Notes: generated from the letters alone by a model not told the origin. Shown: positions 7,125 to 15,180, numbered from the stretch's first letter. The stretch: DNA of 49,544 bases from an uncultured Lachnospira sp. (GCA_910587485.1 CAJUKN010000020.1:1-49544), one strand, 5' to 3'. Translations and numbers: made by a program.

Positions 7125-8714
7125 TTAACTATATTGCTTTATCACTTTTAAAAACTTTTCACCATACATATCATACTTATTTTCACCAACGCCAACCACT
7201 TCCATCATTTCAGCCTTGTTTGATGGAAGTTTTGCACACATATCGGCTAACGTTTTATCGGAAAAAATGATATATGGTGGTACCCCTTTTGTTCTGGCAA
7301 GCTTTAATCGAAGTTTTCTTAAATCATCATATAAAATCTTCCTTTCTCCTTGTGGAACTTGAATGGATAATTCTTTTGACTTTTTATTATTTTGACTACC
7401 TTTTTGGGTATAGAATAAATAAGAATCATTTTTATTGTCATAAGCCAATAATGCATCTGTTCTATATTGGTCTTCATACTCTATATTTACAACATGGCTA
7501 GAAAGACAGTTGCTGCAATTCTCACATTTATATGGTGCTTGTTCTCCAAAATAATATAGTATATTGCGTCTAAGACAGTATTTTCCCTTTGCATAAAAAG
7601 CCATTTGCTTGAGACGCTCATGGTCTCGTTCTTTTAATCTTGCATCTTCTTGTGATGTCAAATCGGCTCGAACTTCTCGGTTATCAATAAGAAAACGATT
7701 AATCACAACATCTTGTGGTGAATAAAATAAGATACACTCTGCCGCCTCTCCATCTCTTCCAGCACGTCCTGCCTCCTGATAATAATTTTCCATACTTTGA
7801 GGCATATTATAATGCAAAACATATCGAACATTGGACTTATCAATCCCCATTCCAAACGCATTTGTTGCCACTACAATCTTTTTTTCATCATATATAAAAT
7901 CATCTTGATTCTTTTTTCTTATCTCTCCATCTAATCCAGCATGATATTTTGTGACACTTATTCCTTGACTAACAAGAATATTATATACTTTTTCTACATT
8001 TTTTCTTGTTGAACAATAGATTATTCCACTTTCATCTTTATGTCTTTTGATATAATCTATCATTAACCAATCTTTTTTATTGCTTTGCACCACTTCAAAA
8101 TATAAATTTTTTCTATCATATCCTGTCACGATATGTACAGGATTTTTTAATTTTAATATGTTCATAATATCCGACTGAACAACATCGGTTGCGGTTGCTG
8201 TAAACGCACTGACAACAGGTCTTTTAGGGAGTTGTTCCACCAAATCCAAAATACTTAGATAACTCGGTCGAAAATCTTGCCCCCACTGTGATATACAATG
8301 TGCTTCATCTACTGTAATCATTGAAATAGGGACATTCATTGCAAAATCAAGAAATCTTGGTGTAAGTAATCGCTCTGGTGCCGCATAGACAATCTTATAT
8401 CTTCCATTTTTAGCATTTGCAAGTGCTTTAACAATCTGATTTTCCGTTAAGGAACTATTAATATAAGCCGCATGTACTCCTGCTTCATTCAACGCTCGAA
8501 CTTGGTCTTTCATTAATGAAATCAATGGTGATACCACAATGGTAATACCAGACATCATTAAGGCTGGAACTTGATAACATATTGATTTTCCTGCCCCAGT
8601 AGGCATAATGCCAAAGGCATCCCTTCCACAAAGGATGCCTTCAATAAGTACTTCTTGTCCTGTTCTAAATGAGTGGTATCCATAATACTTTTTTAACACT
8701 TCATATTTATCCAC
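7125..8714 (-). CDS. recQ: ATP-dependent DNA helicase RecQ
   Basis: A 3'-5' DNA helicase used in recombination and replication-fork repair. In order: the aromatic Q-motif region (YGYHSFRTGQ), Walker A TGAGKS (about 42), DEAH box (DEAHCISQWGQDFRPSY), motif VI QEAGRAGRDG, a zinc-binding RQC cysteine cluster (CLRR, then CENCSNC), and a C-terminal HRDC-type domain (about 455-525, with PPYIIFSDKTLADM and VVGVGENKYDMYG). The length is typical of the short clostridial form. I chose GTG 8714 because AGAGG is 8 bases upstream; the in-frame TTG at 8720 is too close to it. The gene follows a small lipoprotein gene with a short gap, probably in one operon with citrate synthase. Confidence 0.93.
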   Translation of the reverse strand: MDKYEVLKKYYGYHSFRTGQEVLIEGILCGRDAFGIMPTGAGKSICYQVPALMMSGITIVVSPLISLMKDQVRALNEAGVHAAYINSSLTENQIVKALANAKNGRYKIVYAAPERLLTPRFLDFAMNVPISMITVDEAHCISQWGQDFRPSYLSILDLVEQLPKRPVVSAFTATATDVVQSDIMNILKLKNPVHIVTGYDRKNLYFEVVQSNKKDWLMIDYIKRHKDESGIIYCSTRKNVEKVYNILVSQGISVTKYHAGLDGEIRKKNQDDFIYDEKKIVVATNAFGMGIDKSNVRYVLHYNMPQSMENYYQEAGRAGRDGEAAECILFYSPQDVVINRFLIDNREVRADLTSQEDARLKERDHERLKQMAFYAKGKYCLRRNILYYFGEQAPYKCENCSNCLSSHVVNIEYEDQYRTDALLAYDNKNDSYLFYTQKGSQNNKKSKELSIQVPQGERKILYDDLRKLRLKLARTKGVPPYIIFSDKTLADMCAKLPSNKAEMMEVVGVGENKYDMYGEKFLKVIKQYS

Positions 8715-8741
8715 AGTCAAAACCTCTAAAATTTTACTTTT

Positions 8742-9074
8742 TTATTGCTTATCAAATTCTATCGTATTGGAATTTCTCGTTAATTTTAACTTTTTTGGTT
8801 CAAGCTCATAGGTATAATCTTCACTTTGCTTTTGCCCTAAAATTTCCTTTGTAATGGTAATGGTATTGTCATTTGTTGTATATGTAATATTCATAGAAAT
8901 TTCATTGCCTTTTTTCTCTACGCCTGTACCATCTTCATTGAACTCATATATTGTGCTGCCGCCATCAACAGAATTCCATTTGCCTGTAAGTGTTGCTTTT
9001 TCACCACAGCCTGTAATTATACAAACAGCCATTATAACAATAAAAATAGATAACACTGCTTTATATTTTTTCAT
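8742..9074 (-). CDS. small lipoprotein, DUF5640-like
   Basis: About 110 residues from ATG 9074, which has GAGGGG six bases upstream; the longer in-frame ATG (9086) overlaps the citrate synthase stop. A signal peptide with lipobox IITGC anchors it outside the membrane. The mature part is a small beta-barrel-like domain with the pattern LTGKWNSVDGGSTIYEFNEDGTG, which resembles DUF5640/lipocalin-like lipoproteins common in Clostridia. Function unknown. It sits between citrate synthase and recQ and is likely co-transcribed. Confidence 0.8.
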   Translation of the reverse strand: MKKYKAVLSIFIVIMAVCIITGCGEKATLTGKWNSVDGGSTIYEFNEDGTGVEKKGNEISMNITYTTNDNTITITKEILGQKQSEDYTYELEPKKLKLTRNSNTIEFDKQ

Positions 9075-9085
9075 ATGACCCCTCA

Positions 9086-10459
9086 TTATCTTTCGTCTAA
9101 TGGAACATAATCTTTCCTTTCACATACATTACGATATGCAGGTCGAATTATCTTTCCACAGTTAATCAGCTCTTCTATTCTATGCGCACACCACCCTGAA
9201 ATTCTTGCAATAGCAAAAATTGGGGTAAACAATTCGGTAGGTAATCCCAACATACTGTACACAAATCCACTATAAAAATCCACATTGGCACTTACACCCT
9301 TATATATCTTTCGCTCACTGGCAATAAGCTGAGCAGCAATTCTTTCCACATTTGCCATAAGCTGATACTCATCATGTTTTCCTTTTTCAATGGATAACTT
9401 TTCGACAAAACTCTTAAAGACTCTTGCTCTTGGGTCGGATAAAGAATAAACCGCATGTCCCATTCCATAAACCAAGCCTGTATTGTCAAATGCCTGTTTA
9501 TGCAGCATTTTTTTCAAATACTCTCGAAGCTCGTCATCATCATTCCAGTTATGTACATTTTCTTTAATATTATCGAACATTTGAACAACTTTTAAATTGG
9601 CACCTCCATGTTTTGGTCCCTTTAATGAGCCAAGCGAAGACACCACTGCTGAATAGGTATCCGTTCCCGATGAAGTAACAACATGGGTAGTAAATGTTGA
9701 ATTATTACCTCCTCCATGTTCTGCATGAAGTACTAATGCTATATCTAGTAATTGCGCCTCAAGCGGTGTATATTTACTGTCTGGTCTTAACAAATGCAAA
9801 ATATTTTCTGCTGTGGAAAGCTTTGGTTCTGGTTCGTGTATAATAAAACTTCCACCTTTATGCGCATGTAAATATGCCTGATAACTATATACCACTAATA
9901 ATGGAAACTCCGATATAAGCTGTAAGGATTGTCTTACCACATTTGGAATACTTACATCATCTGCTTTTGTATCATAAGAATACAGCATAAGAACGCTTCT
10001 TGCCAGCGCATTCATAATATCACAGCTTGGTTTTTTCATAATGACATCTCTTACAAAGTTACGTGGAATACATCGAAACTCACCTAATATCTGCGTAAAA
10101 TGGTCAAGTTGTTCTTTATCTGGCATCTCGCCAAATAACAATAAATATGTAACTTCTTCAAAACCAAAACGCTTATCTTTAGCAATCCCTGTAATAATAT
10201 CTTCAACATCAATTCCACGATAATACAACTTTCCGTCACATGGATGGGAAACGCCATTTTCATCGACTTCAGAAGCTTTTACTTCTGAAATCTCTGTAAG
10301 TCCTGTGAGTACTCCCTTACCATTTAAATCTCTCAGCCCTCGTTTTACTTCATACTTGTCATATAAACTTTTGTCAATATTGCTGTTTTGCTGACATTTT
10401 AATGCCAGTTTTTCCACCTCCGTAGTAACTTTTGAAAAGCTCTTCTTTTCTAACCCCAT
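9086..10459 (-). CDS. gltA: citrate synthase
   Basis: Condenses oxaloacetate and acetyl-CoA to citrate, feeding glutamate synthesis in anaerobes with a partial TCA branch. About 457 residues. The family signature is complete: the catalytic His in HAEHGGGNNSTF, the second region GPKHGGAN, and the third GMGHAVYSLSDPRARV with its catalytic pocket, plus a C-terminal DFYSGFVYSMLGLP motif. The N-terminal 60 residues are an extension seen in clostridial forms. ATG 10459 is chosen because AAGGAG is nine bases away; TTG 10465 is too near. An inverted repeat overlaps the likely promoter. Confidence 0.94.
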   Translation of the reverse strand: MGLEKKSFSKVTTEVEKLALKCQQNSNIDKSLYDKYEVKRGLRDLNGKGVLTGLTEISEVKASEVDENGVSHPCDGKLYYRGIDVEDIITGIAKDKRFGFEEVTYLLLFGEMPDKEQLDHFTQILGEFRCIPRNFVRDVIMKKPSCDIMNALARSVLMLYSYDTKADDVSIPNVVRQSLQLISEFPLLVVYSYQAYLHAHKGGSFIIHEPEPKLSTAENILHLLRPDSKYTPLEAQLLDIALVLHAEHGGGNNSTFTTHVVTSSGTDTYSAVVSSLGSLKGPKHGGANLKVVQMFDNIKENVHNWNDDDELREYLKKMLHKQAFDNTGLVYGMGHAVYSLSDPRARVFKSFVEKLSIEKGKHDEYQLMANVERIAAQLIASERKIYKGVSANVDFYSGFVYSMLGLPTELFTPIFAIARISGWCAHRIEELINCGKIIRPAYRNVCERKDYVPLDER

Positions 10460-10509
10460 AAGCAATTTCTCCTTTCAATGTTGTGCTACTTGTTATATTT
10501 TTTATTTTA

Positions 10510-10541
10510 GTAAACAATAGACTAATAAACTATGTTTACAA
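10510..10541 (-). promoter_or_regulatory. inverted repeat over the putative citrate synthase promoter
   Basis: GTAAACAATAG (10510-10520) and CTATGTTTAC (10530-10539) are inverted copies with one extra base in one arm. On the minus strand a possible -35 TTGTAA (10536-10541) and a poor -10 TATTGT (10514-10519) overlap them. This is a candidate operator; the regulator is unknown. The promoter match is weak. Confidence 0.4.
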
Positions 10542-10574
10542 AATATCTATCGTATTATGTATGTCTAACCTTAG

Positions 10575-10609
10575 AAACCGGATGATAGTCTATGCATCAT
10601 CCGGTTTTT
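10575..10609 (+). terminator. strong hairpin with U-run on the plus strand
   Basis: AAACCGGATGAT and ATCATCCGGTTT (12 bp) flank a 9-nt loop, and TT follows on the plus strand. Flanking genes are both on the minus strand (DUF1653 gene upstream, citrate synthase downstream). The structure could terminate the minus-strand DUF1653 transcript, although the U-run is better placed for plus-strand RNA. Confidence 0.65.
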
Positions 10610-10665
10610 CCACACTTTGCAAAATAACGCTTATTAACCCTGCGCAAATTATTTTTATTTATCAT

Positions 10666-11241
10666 TTAACGAAGCCTAGCTCCTTCGTATTTTGCATGTG
10701 CCATTATACATCTTCTAAGAGACATATATCTTGCATCAATATTTCCTTCTGGTACTTCTATATCAAGTGATACTGCTATTACATCTATAAGTTTATCATC
10801 AAGACTGTTTCTTAAATAGGACAAAACATTTAATTTTTCTTCATACGTTCTGGCATCAAGAAACATAAGAAGGCGTGAATCAACACCATCTGCATTGGAT
10901 TCTTCCATATTAGATTGAATTTTTGAATATATTTGAATTTCTGATTGCTCAGAACTTCTTTCTATATCCTTTGATATACATTGATTATCAATATGTTGAC
11001 TTTCCTGAAATTGTACTTCCTCAAAACAATATTGTTGTTTTGTATCAGGATATTGAACAGGGTCAACTTTTTCTATAAATATATCATAAGGCATTACATA
11101 TACTGAATAATTACCATAAAGAGCTTGATATACGACCATTCTTTCGTTGTTTTCGGAATGGTATGCTATACATCTTATCTGATATAAATTTCCCTTGAAA
11201 TGTTTGTAAAATCCTCCAATTACCAGTTTTCTCTCTTTCAA
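10666..11241 (-). CDS. DUF1653-domain protein
   Basis: About 192 residues. The N-terminal 70 are a DUF1653 domain (FYKHFKGNLYQ, VVYQALYGNYSVYVMPYDIF, PVQYPD), a small SH3-like fold of unknown role. The C-terminal region has the pattern FLDARTYEEKLNVL and VPEGNIDARY, which often accompanies DUF1653 in Lachnospiraceae; between them is a low-complexity linker. I chose TTG 11241 because GGAGGAGGGG lies four bases upstream and the longer ORF start (11301) lacks one. The first 131 bases overlap, in another frame, the 3' end of the phospholipase-like gene. Confidence 0.82.
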   Translation of the reverse strand: MKERKLVIGGFYKHFKGNLYQIRCIAYHSENNERMVVYQALYGNYSVYVMPYDIFIEKVDPVQYPDTKQQYCFEEVQFQESQHIDNQCISKDIERSSEQSEIQIYSKIQSNMEESNADGVDSRLLMFLDARTYEEKLNVLSYLRNSLDDKLIDVIAVSLDIEVPEGNIDARYMSLRRCIMAHAKYEGARLR

Positions 11242-11857
11242 TATACCCCTCCTCCAAATTTCTATTAATTTCCATAAGATGGAGAATCCCTGCTGTAACA
11301 ATATGAGTCATCGTAACAATATACTTGCAATCTCTACGAACGGACTTGTAACTTCCCATATTCTTATTGCTTTCCATAGATTCATGGCTATTGATATAAC
11401 TGTCATGGAGCCACATTACAAACTGACATAACTCTTCTGGTGTATTAAATGTTGATGCAATTTGGCTGTTAATGTAGACTTCTTCACTGTGTATATAATC
11501 TTTAAGCGCATATTTTAAATATTTTTCATACATGCAATGGTCTTTCATATTTCCGTCAAACTCACCATTATGCGGAAATGTAAAATAATCTGCAAGATAA
11601 TGTGTCACTTCGCCAAGCTTACGACAATATGATGTTGATATCTTTTTAAAATCATCGGAATCCACCGTTAATTTTGATATAAATTCTGTAACCATCTCAA
11701 ACGTTTCTTCTATATTATGCTTTGTTGTAACAAACGACGGCTTACAATCTGGAAGAATACTTCCCATCACAAAGGCTTTCTTATGGTCTGAAAGCAACTG
11801 ATTATCAATATTTTTTATTAAATAAAGTGATAGTGAAACATGTGATTTCTTTCTCAT
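11111..11857 (-). CDS. zinc-dependent phospholipase C-like protein
   Basis: 248 residues. It matches the zinc-dependent PLC/S1-P1-like family: N-terminal His in KKSHVSLS, FVMGSILPDC, then the metal-ligand helix set GEVTHYLADYFTFPHN, followed by DHCMYEKY. Substrate unknown. No signal peptide is visible, so it is probably cytoplasmic, as in many clostridial members. The last 44 or so residues (from about EREKTGN) come from reading through the start of the DUF1653 gene in a different frame, have no family character and suggest a lost original stop codon. No close ribosome binding site alternative; ATG 11857 is preceded by AAGGAGAAG. Confidence 0.82.
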   Translation of the reverse strand: MRKKSHVSLSLYLIKNIDNQLLSDHKKAFVMGSILPDCKPSFVTTKHNIEETFEMVTEFISKLTVDSDDFKKISTSYCRKLGEVTHYLADYFTFPHNGEFDGNMKDHCMYEKYLKYALKDYIHSEEVYINSQIASTFNTPEELCQFVMWLHDSYINSHESMESNKNMGSYKSVRRDCKYIVTMTHIVTAGILHLMEINRNLEEGYIEREKTGNWRILQTFQGKFISDKMYSIPFRKQRKNGRISSSLW

Positions 11858-12102
11858 ACTTCTCCTTAATTCTAATTAAAAAAAATTTATTCTGCCTAAA
11901 CAGTTTTAGTTATAACATACTAACTCTATTTTAACCTTTATCGAGAAAAATTACAACCAAAAAATTTTTGTTACATTTAAAATCTATCTTTCTTTTACTT
12001 TATTTTTATGATTTTTTATATTTTTTTAATAGTTTTATATGCTAAATCTATACAAACAACGAATTTATTTATAGCAATATCCATATTTTAGGATAAAATA
12101 AC

Positions 12103-12130
12103 TTGACGACCTAAAATAAATAATTATACT
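12103..12130 (+). promoter_or_regulatory. sigma-A-type promoter
   Basis: TTGACG (12103-12108) and TATACT (12125-12130) with a 16-base spacer, about 95 bases before the gene at 12226. The rest of 11858-12213 is AT-rich and I see nothing else in it. Confidence 0.6.
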
Positions 12131-12225
12131 TTAATGATATAAACTAAAAAAAAATATAAATTTGCGCTTGCACATAGGACACAATTTATTTAATTCACCA
12201 ATTATAGAAAGGTATGGTTATTTTT

Positions 12226-13227
12226 ATGGAATCCTTTATTATACCCAATCGAATGGCATACAACGCTCTTTCCTCTAAAGAAAAACAGGAGCTTACACAA
12301 AAAATTGCCCTTTGCACGGGAGCTAAATGGAAAAAGATGGAAACATTCTCCCTTTGGGGACAATCTTTAGAAACAGCCATTTATACCCTAAAAGGTAGCA
12401 ATTTTGTCTTTATTCCCGGCGACACCGTGACTTTAGGCTGGAATGGTTTTTCGGATACAACACATCCCGATTTTCCCAAATTCAAAGCGGCTTTGGACGA
12501 GGATATTTTAGAATATTGGGGTGGTCAATTTCAAACAGAGGAGATTTTAAAACACCTTACAACCCCTCTGCGTCAAGCCATTATTCCACCTATGCTTGTT
12601 GAACAAGAACCGATTAACTTTACATGCAGTCAACCTGTCAACTTTGAGGAATTGACATTAAGCGAGCAATATCAGCAATCCATTGAAGACTGGAAAGCCA
12701 ATCCCCGCAGCCACCAAATTACTTTTGATACCTTTCAACTAGGCAATCCTAAACTGCGTCTCACCAAAAAAAAGGAGGGTTCTATCTTCGCAGAAATCCT
12801 TGTTCCAGCTACTGTTGACGACCTTCAAAAACATTTAGAAACACAAGGCTTTACTTTGCCAAACGGCGACCAATGGGAATATTTATGCGGCGGAGGCTGT
12901 CAAACGCTTTTCGTATGGGGAGACACCCTAGAATTTTGTGATGAAGAATGGGAACAACCCAACTTTTTTGGTCTTACAATAGCCTTCGACCCTTATGCAC
13001 TAGAAATTGTCAAAGACAGTATATGGCCGTATCGCGGTGGTGACGGCGGCGTCTTGGAATGTTATGGCGATTTAAATGTATTAAACGACCTTATTTGCTC
13101 CCCTCATTATATCGAGTGGGACATTTCAGACGAAAATCAACGTATGCAGCTACAAGAATGTTTGGAAGATGGTCTCAGTGAAGATGACTGCTACCGACGA
13201 ATTGTAGTGCTTGATAGCCAATACTAA
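12226..13227 (+). CDS. FGE-sulfatase-like domain protein, unknown function
   Basis: About 333 residues, soluble. Two stretches resemble the formylglycine-generating-enzyme/SUMF1 fold: FVFIPGDTVTLGW near residue 55 and LPNGDQWEYLCGGG then VWGD (about 224-245), followed by YRGGDGG. The catalytic cysteines of true FGE are not evident, so it may be a non-catalytic or sugar-binding relative. The start is ambiguous: AAAGG is one base from ATG 12214 and 13 bases from ATG 12226. Base composition is visibly richer in G+C than the neighbours (12421-12480 holds 27 G/C of 60), a possible sign of transfer. Its stop codon overlaps that of the convergent MreB-like gene. Confidence 0.7.
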   Translation: MESFIIPNRMAYNALSSKEKQELTQKIALCTGAKWKKMETFSLWGQSLETAIYTLKGSNFVFIPGDTVTLGWNGFSDTTHPDFPKFKAALDEDILEYWGGQFQTEEILKHLTTPLRQAIIPPMLVEQEPINFTCSQPVNFEELTLSEQYQQSIEDWKANPRSHQITFDTFQLGNPKLRLTKKKEGSIFAEILVPATVDDLQKHLETQGFTLPNGDQWEYLCGGGCQTLFVWGDTLEFCDEEWEQPNFFGLTIAFDPYALEIVKDSIWPYRGGDGGVLECYGDLNVLNDLICSPHYIEWDISDENQRMQLQECLEDGLSEDDCYRRIVVLDSQY

Positions 13228-13802
13228 AGATTCAATTCCTTGCTATCTTTAAGCAGGTCTTTTACTTCTTCAATGGATATTCCTTCCTGTTTTGCATAAT
13301 TTAACATATTCAAATACTGTTCTGTAATATAACGCTTAGGTTCATCTTTTGTAATACCAATAAAAATTTTTATTTTTTGCCAGTTCTTAGCAGCTGGCAA
13401 TTCTTTTAACAATCGCTCTACAGGGATATCTGCAATAAAAATCTCCTTAGCACCAATCTGATACATAACATCTTCTACAGCCTTTTTTTCAACCTCTGTA
13501 AGCCCTTTTGGCACACATATAGCCATAGGCACTTTAAGAAGCAGCTTTTTTCCCCATGCTTTAATTAAAAGATGTCGAAACAATTGTACTGTTGCCACAT
13601 AATCTGCAATCACACCTGTGCGCAGCGGAGAAATAATATGAATATTCTCTGCCTGATGTCCAACCATATGTCCCGCTTCATCTCCATAGGCTACTATTTT
13701 TTTACTTATGATATCAAATGCTAGAAACGATTTTTCTTTTAATACCATGCCTCTGCCTTGTATATAAATCACGATATCTGCTGGTTCAAAAAATTCCATC
13801 AT
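13224..13802 (-). CDS. short MreB-like protein lacking the nucleotide-binding motif
   Basis: About 192 residues. From the N-terminus it follows MreB: VIYIQGRGMVL, AYGDEAGHMVG, ISPLRTGVIADY, then VCVPKGLTEVEKKAV-type sequence (ICVPKGLTEVEKKAV) and GAKEIFIADIPVERL. The phosphate-1 DLGTAN motif that should precede VIYIQGRG is missing, and the protein stops after the first half of the actin fold, replaced by a charged tail, so it cannot bind ATP in the usual way. It may be a degenerate paralogue or a filament-capping partner of MreB. The start is ambiguous among several Met; I chose ATG 13802 next to GAGAGGGAG. Confidence 0.75.
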   Translation of the reverse strand: MMEFFEPADIVIYIQGRGMVLKEKSFLAFDIISKKIVAYGDEAGHMVGHQAENIHIISPLRTGVIADYVATVQLFRHLLIKAWGKKLLLKVPMAICVPKGLTEVEKKAVEDVMYQIGAKEIFIADIPVERLLKELPAAKNWQKIKIFIGITKDEPKRYITEQYLNMLNYAKQEGISIEEVKDLLKDSKELNL

Positions 13803-13840
13803 ACTCCCTCTCATCACTCCAAACTTTGAACCTCTCATCA

Positions 13841-13921
13841 CTAAAGTGACGAGATTCCTGTTTCACAGACTTTGCAGCCGCCATCTTCACAGGCATAACC
13901 TCCCGTTGTTCCAACGGTAGA
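13841..13921 (-). pseudogene. tnpB 3' fragment (IS200/IS605)
   Basis: 26 codons ending at TAG (13841-13843), reading STVGTTGGYACEDGG and then CKVCETGISSL, which resembles the variable C-terminal tail after the RuvC and zinc-ribbon parts of TnpB (typically ending LRTVGTTG...). Everything upstream is deleted. CCGTTGTTCCAACGG at 13904-13918 is a perfect small hairpin within the fragment and could be part of the omega/reRNA scaffold. Confidence 0.65.
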
Positions 13922-13944
13922 TATATTTTTTTATGCTGATGCTA

Positions 13945-14025
13945 TTATTTTTCTATATTTTCAAATATAGTTGCCACAAAATATAAAGGATTCCACAAAT
14001 GTCCTCCCCATAATTTCTTTTTCAA
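13945..14025 (-). pseudogene. tnpA (Y1 transposase) 3' fragment
   Basis: 26 in-frame codons reading LKKKLWGGHLWNPLYFVAT and then IFENIEK before TAA. This matches the end of IS200/IS605 TnpA, where LWGGHLWNPSYFVAT precedes the catalytic C-terminal helix; the Tyr helix itself and the HUH motif are absent here. An in-frame TGA lies immediately upstream. The remainder of 14026-14207 has an imperfect inverted repeat (14108-14117 with 14154-14163) and nothing else I recognise. Confidence 0.65.
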
Positions 14026-14210
14026 TCATTCCACCTATAATAATTTCAATTTATAAATCTATTATATTATCTGCTTATATCCATGTAAAGTAAAAATATA
14101 GGTTATGCTAAACGTATCTTATATTATTTTTATTGTAATTTTAAATTAAAAATGATACGCTTAAAAAAACAATTTTATGTTATACTAATTTTACTGAAAG
14201 GATTTTATTG

Positions 14211-15062
14211 ATGAAGCCTATTGATTTACATGTACATTCCATTTATTCTGATGGAACATGCACACCATCACAATTAATTGATAAAGCAATGAGTATGGGA
14301 CTTTCTGCAATGGCGATTACAGACCATGACACCATTGATGGTATTTCTGAAGCCCTAGAATATGCAAAAACGAAATCATTTGAATTAATTTCTGGTATTG
14401 AATTTAGTACTTTTTTTGATAAGAAAGAAATACACATTGTTGGTTTATTTATTGACCATACAAATGAAGCTTTTAATAACGAACTTATCACACAACGCAA
14501 AAGTCGTGAAGAAAAAAATATCAAAATGTGTAAAAAATTTGAGGAAATTGGCATTCCTATCTCTTATGATGAAATGTTAGAATGGTATGCTCACTCGGTT
14601 ATCACAAGAGCGCATTTTGCGGACTACCTTCTCAAAAAAGGATATGTGCATGACCGAAACGAGGCTTTTAGCCGTTATATTGGCGATGGCAAGCCATGCT
14701 TTGTTGAGCGCAATAAAATGCTCCCTGAACGTGCTATAGAACTTATTAAAATGGCTGGTGGTGTTGCTATTCTTGCTCACCCTATATTATATCATCTGGG
14801 CAATGAACAAATGACAAAACTAATGAATTATCTGTGCCAATATGGAATTGATGGATTAGAGGCTATTTATTCTACATACTCTATGAGTGACCAAATTCAA
14901 ATGCAAAATCTTGCAAGCCGCTATCATCTTTTAATTTCTGGCGGCTCAGATTACCATGGCGCAAACAAACCCCATATTGAACTTGGCATTGGAACTGGAA
15001 AGCTGTTTGTTCCTTATGAAATACTTGAAAAATTAAAAAAACAAAAAAATTCCATTCAATAA
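14211..15062 (+). CDS. PHP-domain phosphoesterase
   Basis: A 283-residue metal-dependent phosphoesterase of the YciV/TrpH class (5'-3' exonuclease or nucleoside-bisphosphate phosphatase in characterised relatives). All metal motifs are visible: DLHVHSIYSDG at the start, TDHDTIDG, EFST, RAHFADYL, LAHPILY and GGSDYHG near the end. Probably cytoplasmic RNA or nucleotide turnover; the exact substrate cannot be told. ATG 14211 is chosen because AAGGA is eight bases upstream; the in-frame TTG (14208) is unlikely. Confidence 0.88.
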   Translation: MKPIDLHVHSIYSDGTCTPSQLIDKAMSMGLSAMAITDHDTIDGISEALEYAKTKSFELISGIEFSTFFDKKEIHIVGLFIDHTNEAFNNELITQRKSREEKNIKMCKKFEEIGIPISYDEMLEWYAHSVITRAHFADYLLKKGYVHDRNEAFSRYIGDGKPCFVERNKMLPERAIELIKMAGGVAILAHPILYHLGNEQMTKLMNYLCQYGIDGLEAIYSTYSMSDQIQMQNLASRYHLLISGGSDYHGANKPHIELGIGTGKLFVPYEILEKLKKQKNSIQ

Positions 15063-15086
15063 GTGATAACTATTTGTGAACAAAGA

Positions 15087-15180
15087 GTTGTTGCACTAAA
15101 AACCAAATCTATAAGATATTATTTAATATTATATTTTACAATATCTTATGACTAATTTGCTTAATGCAACAGCCCATTTT
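15087..15180 (+). terminator. large imperfect palindrome with U-run, possible MITE
   Basis: Outer arms GAGTTGTTGCACTAA and TTAATGCAACAGCCC, inner perfect arms ATAAGATATT and AATATCTTAT, followed by ATTTTTT on the plus strand. It terminates the PHP gene and may also serve the convergent purine gene. The overall length (about 90 bp) and terminal GGGCTGTTGCATTAA are also compatible with a miniature inverted-repeat element. No clear target-site duplication is visible. Confidence 0.6.

Larger units (their letters stand above)
13824..14025 (-). mobile_element. decayed IS200/IS605-family element (tnpA and tnpB 3' fragments, right end)
   Basis: Reading on the minus strand, a 26-codon piece of tnpA (14025-13945) is followed by a 26-codon piece of tnpB (13921-13841), then a hairpin (13834-13853: CTCGTCACT, TT, AGTGATGAG) and GGTTCAAA ending near 13824. 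Hairpin plus GGTTCAA is how the right end and the guide-RNA scaffold of many clostridial TnpB elements finish. The transposase genes are otherwise deleted, so it is inactive for transposition. Confidence 0.72.

Noticed and set aside
13808..13842. The duplicated CTCTCATCACT as a target-site duplication of the IS200/IS605 remnant.
   Set aside because: This family does not make target-site duplications, and one copy is part of the element's own terminal hairpin.
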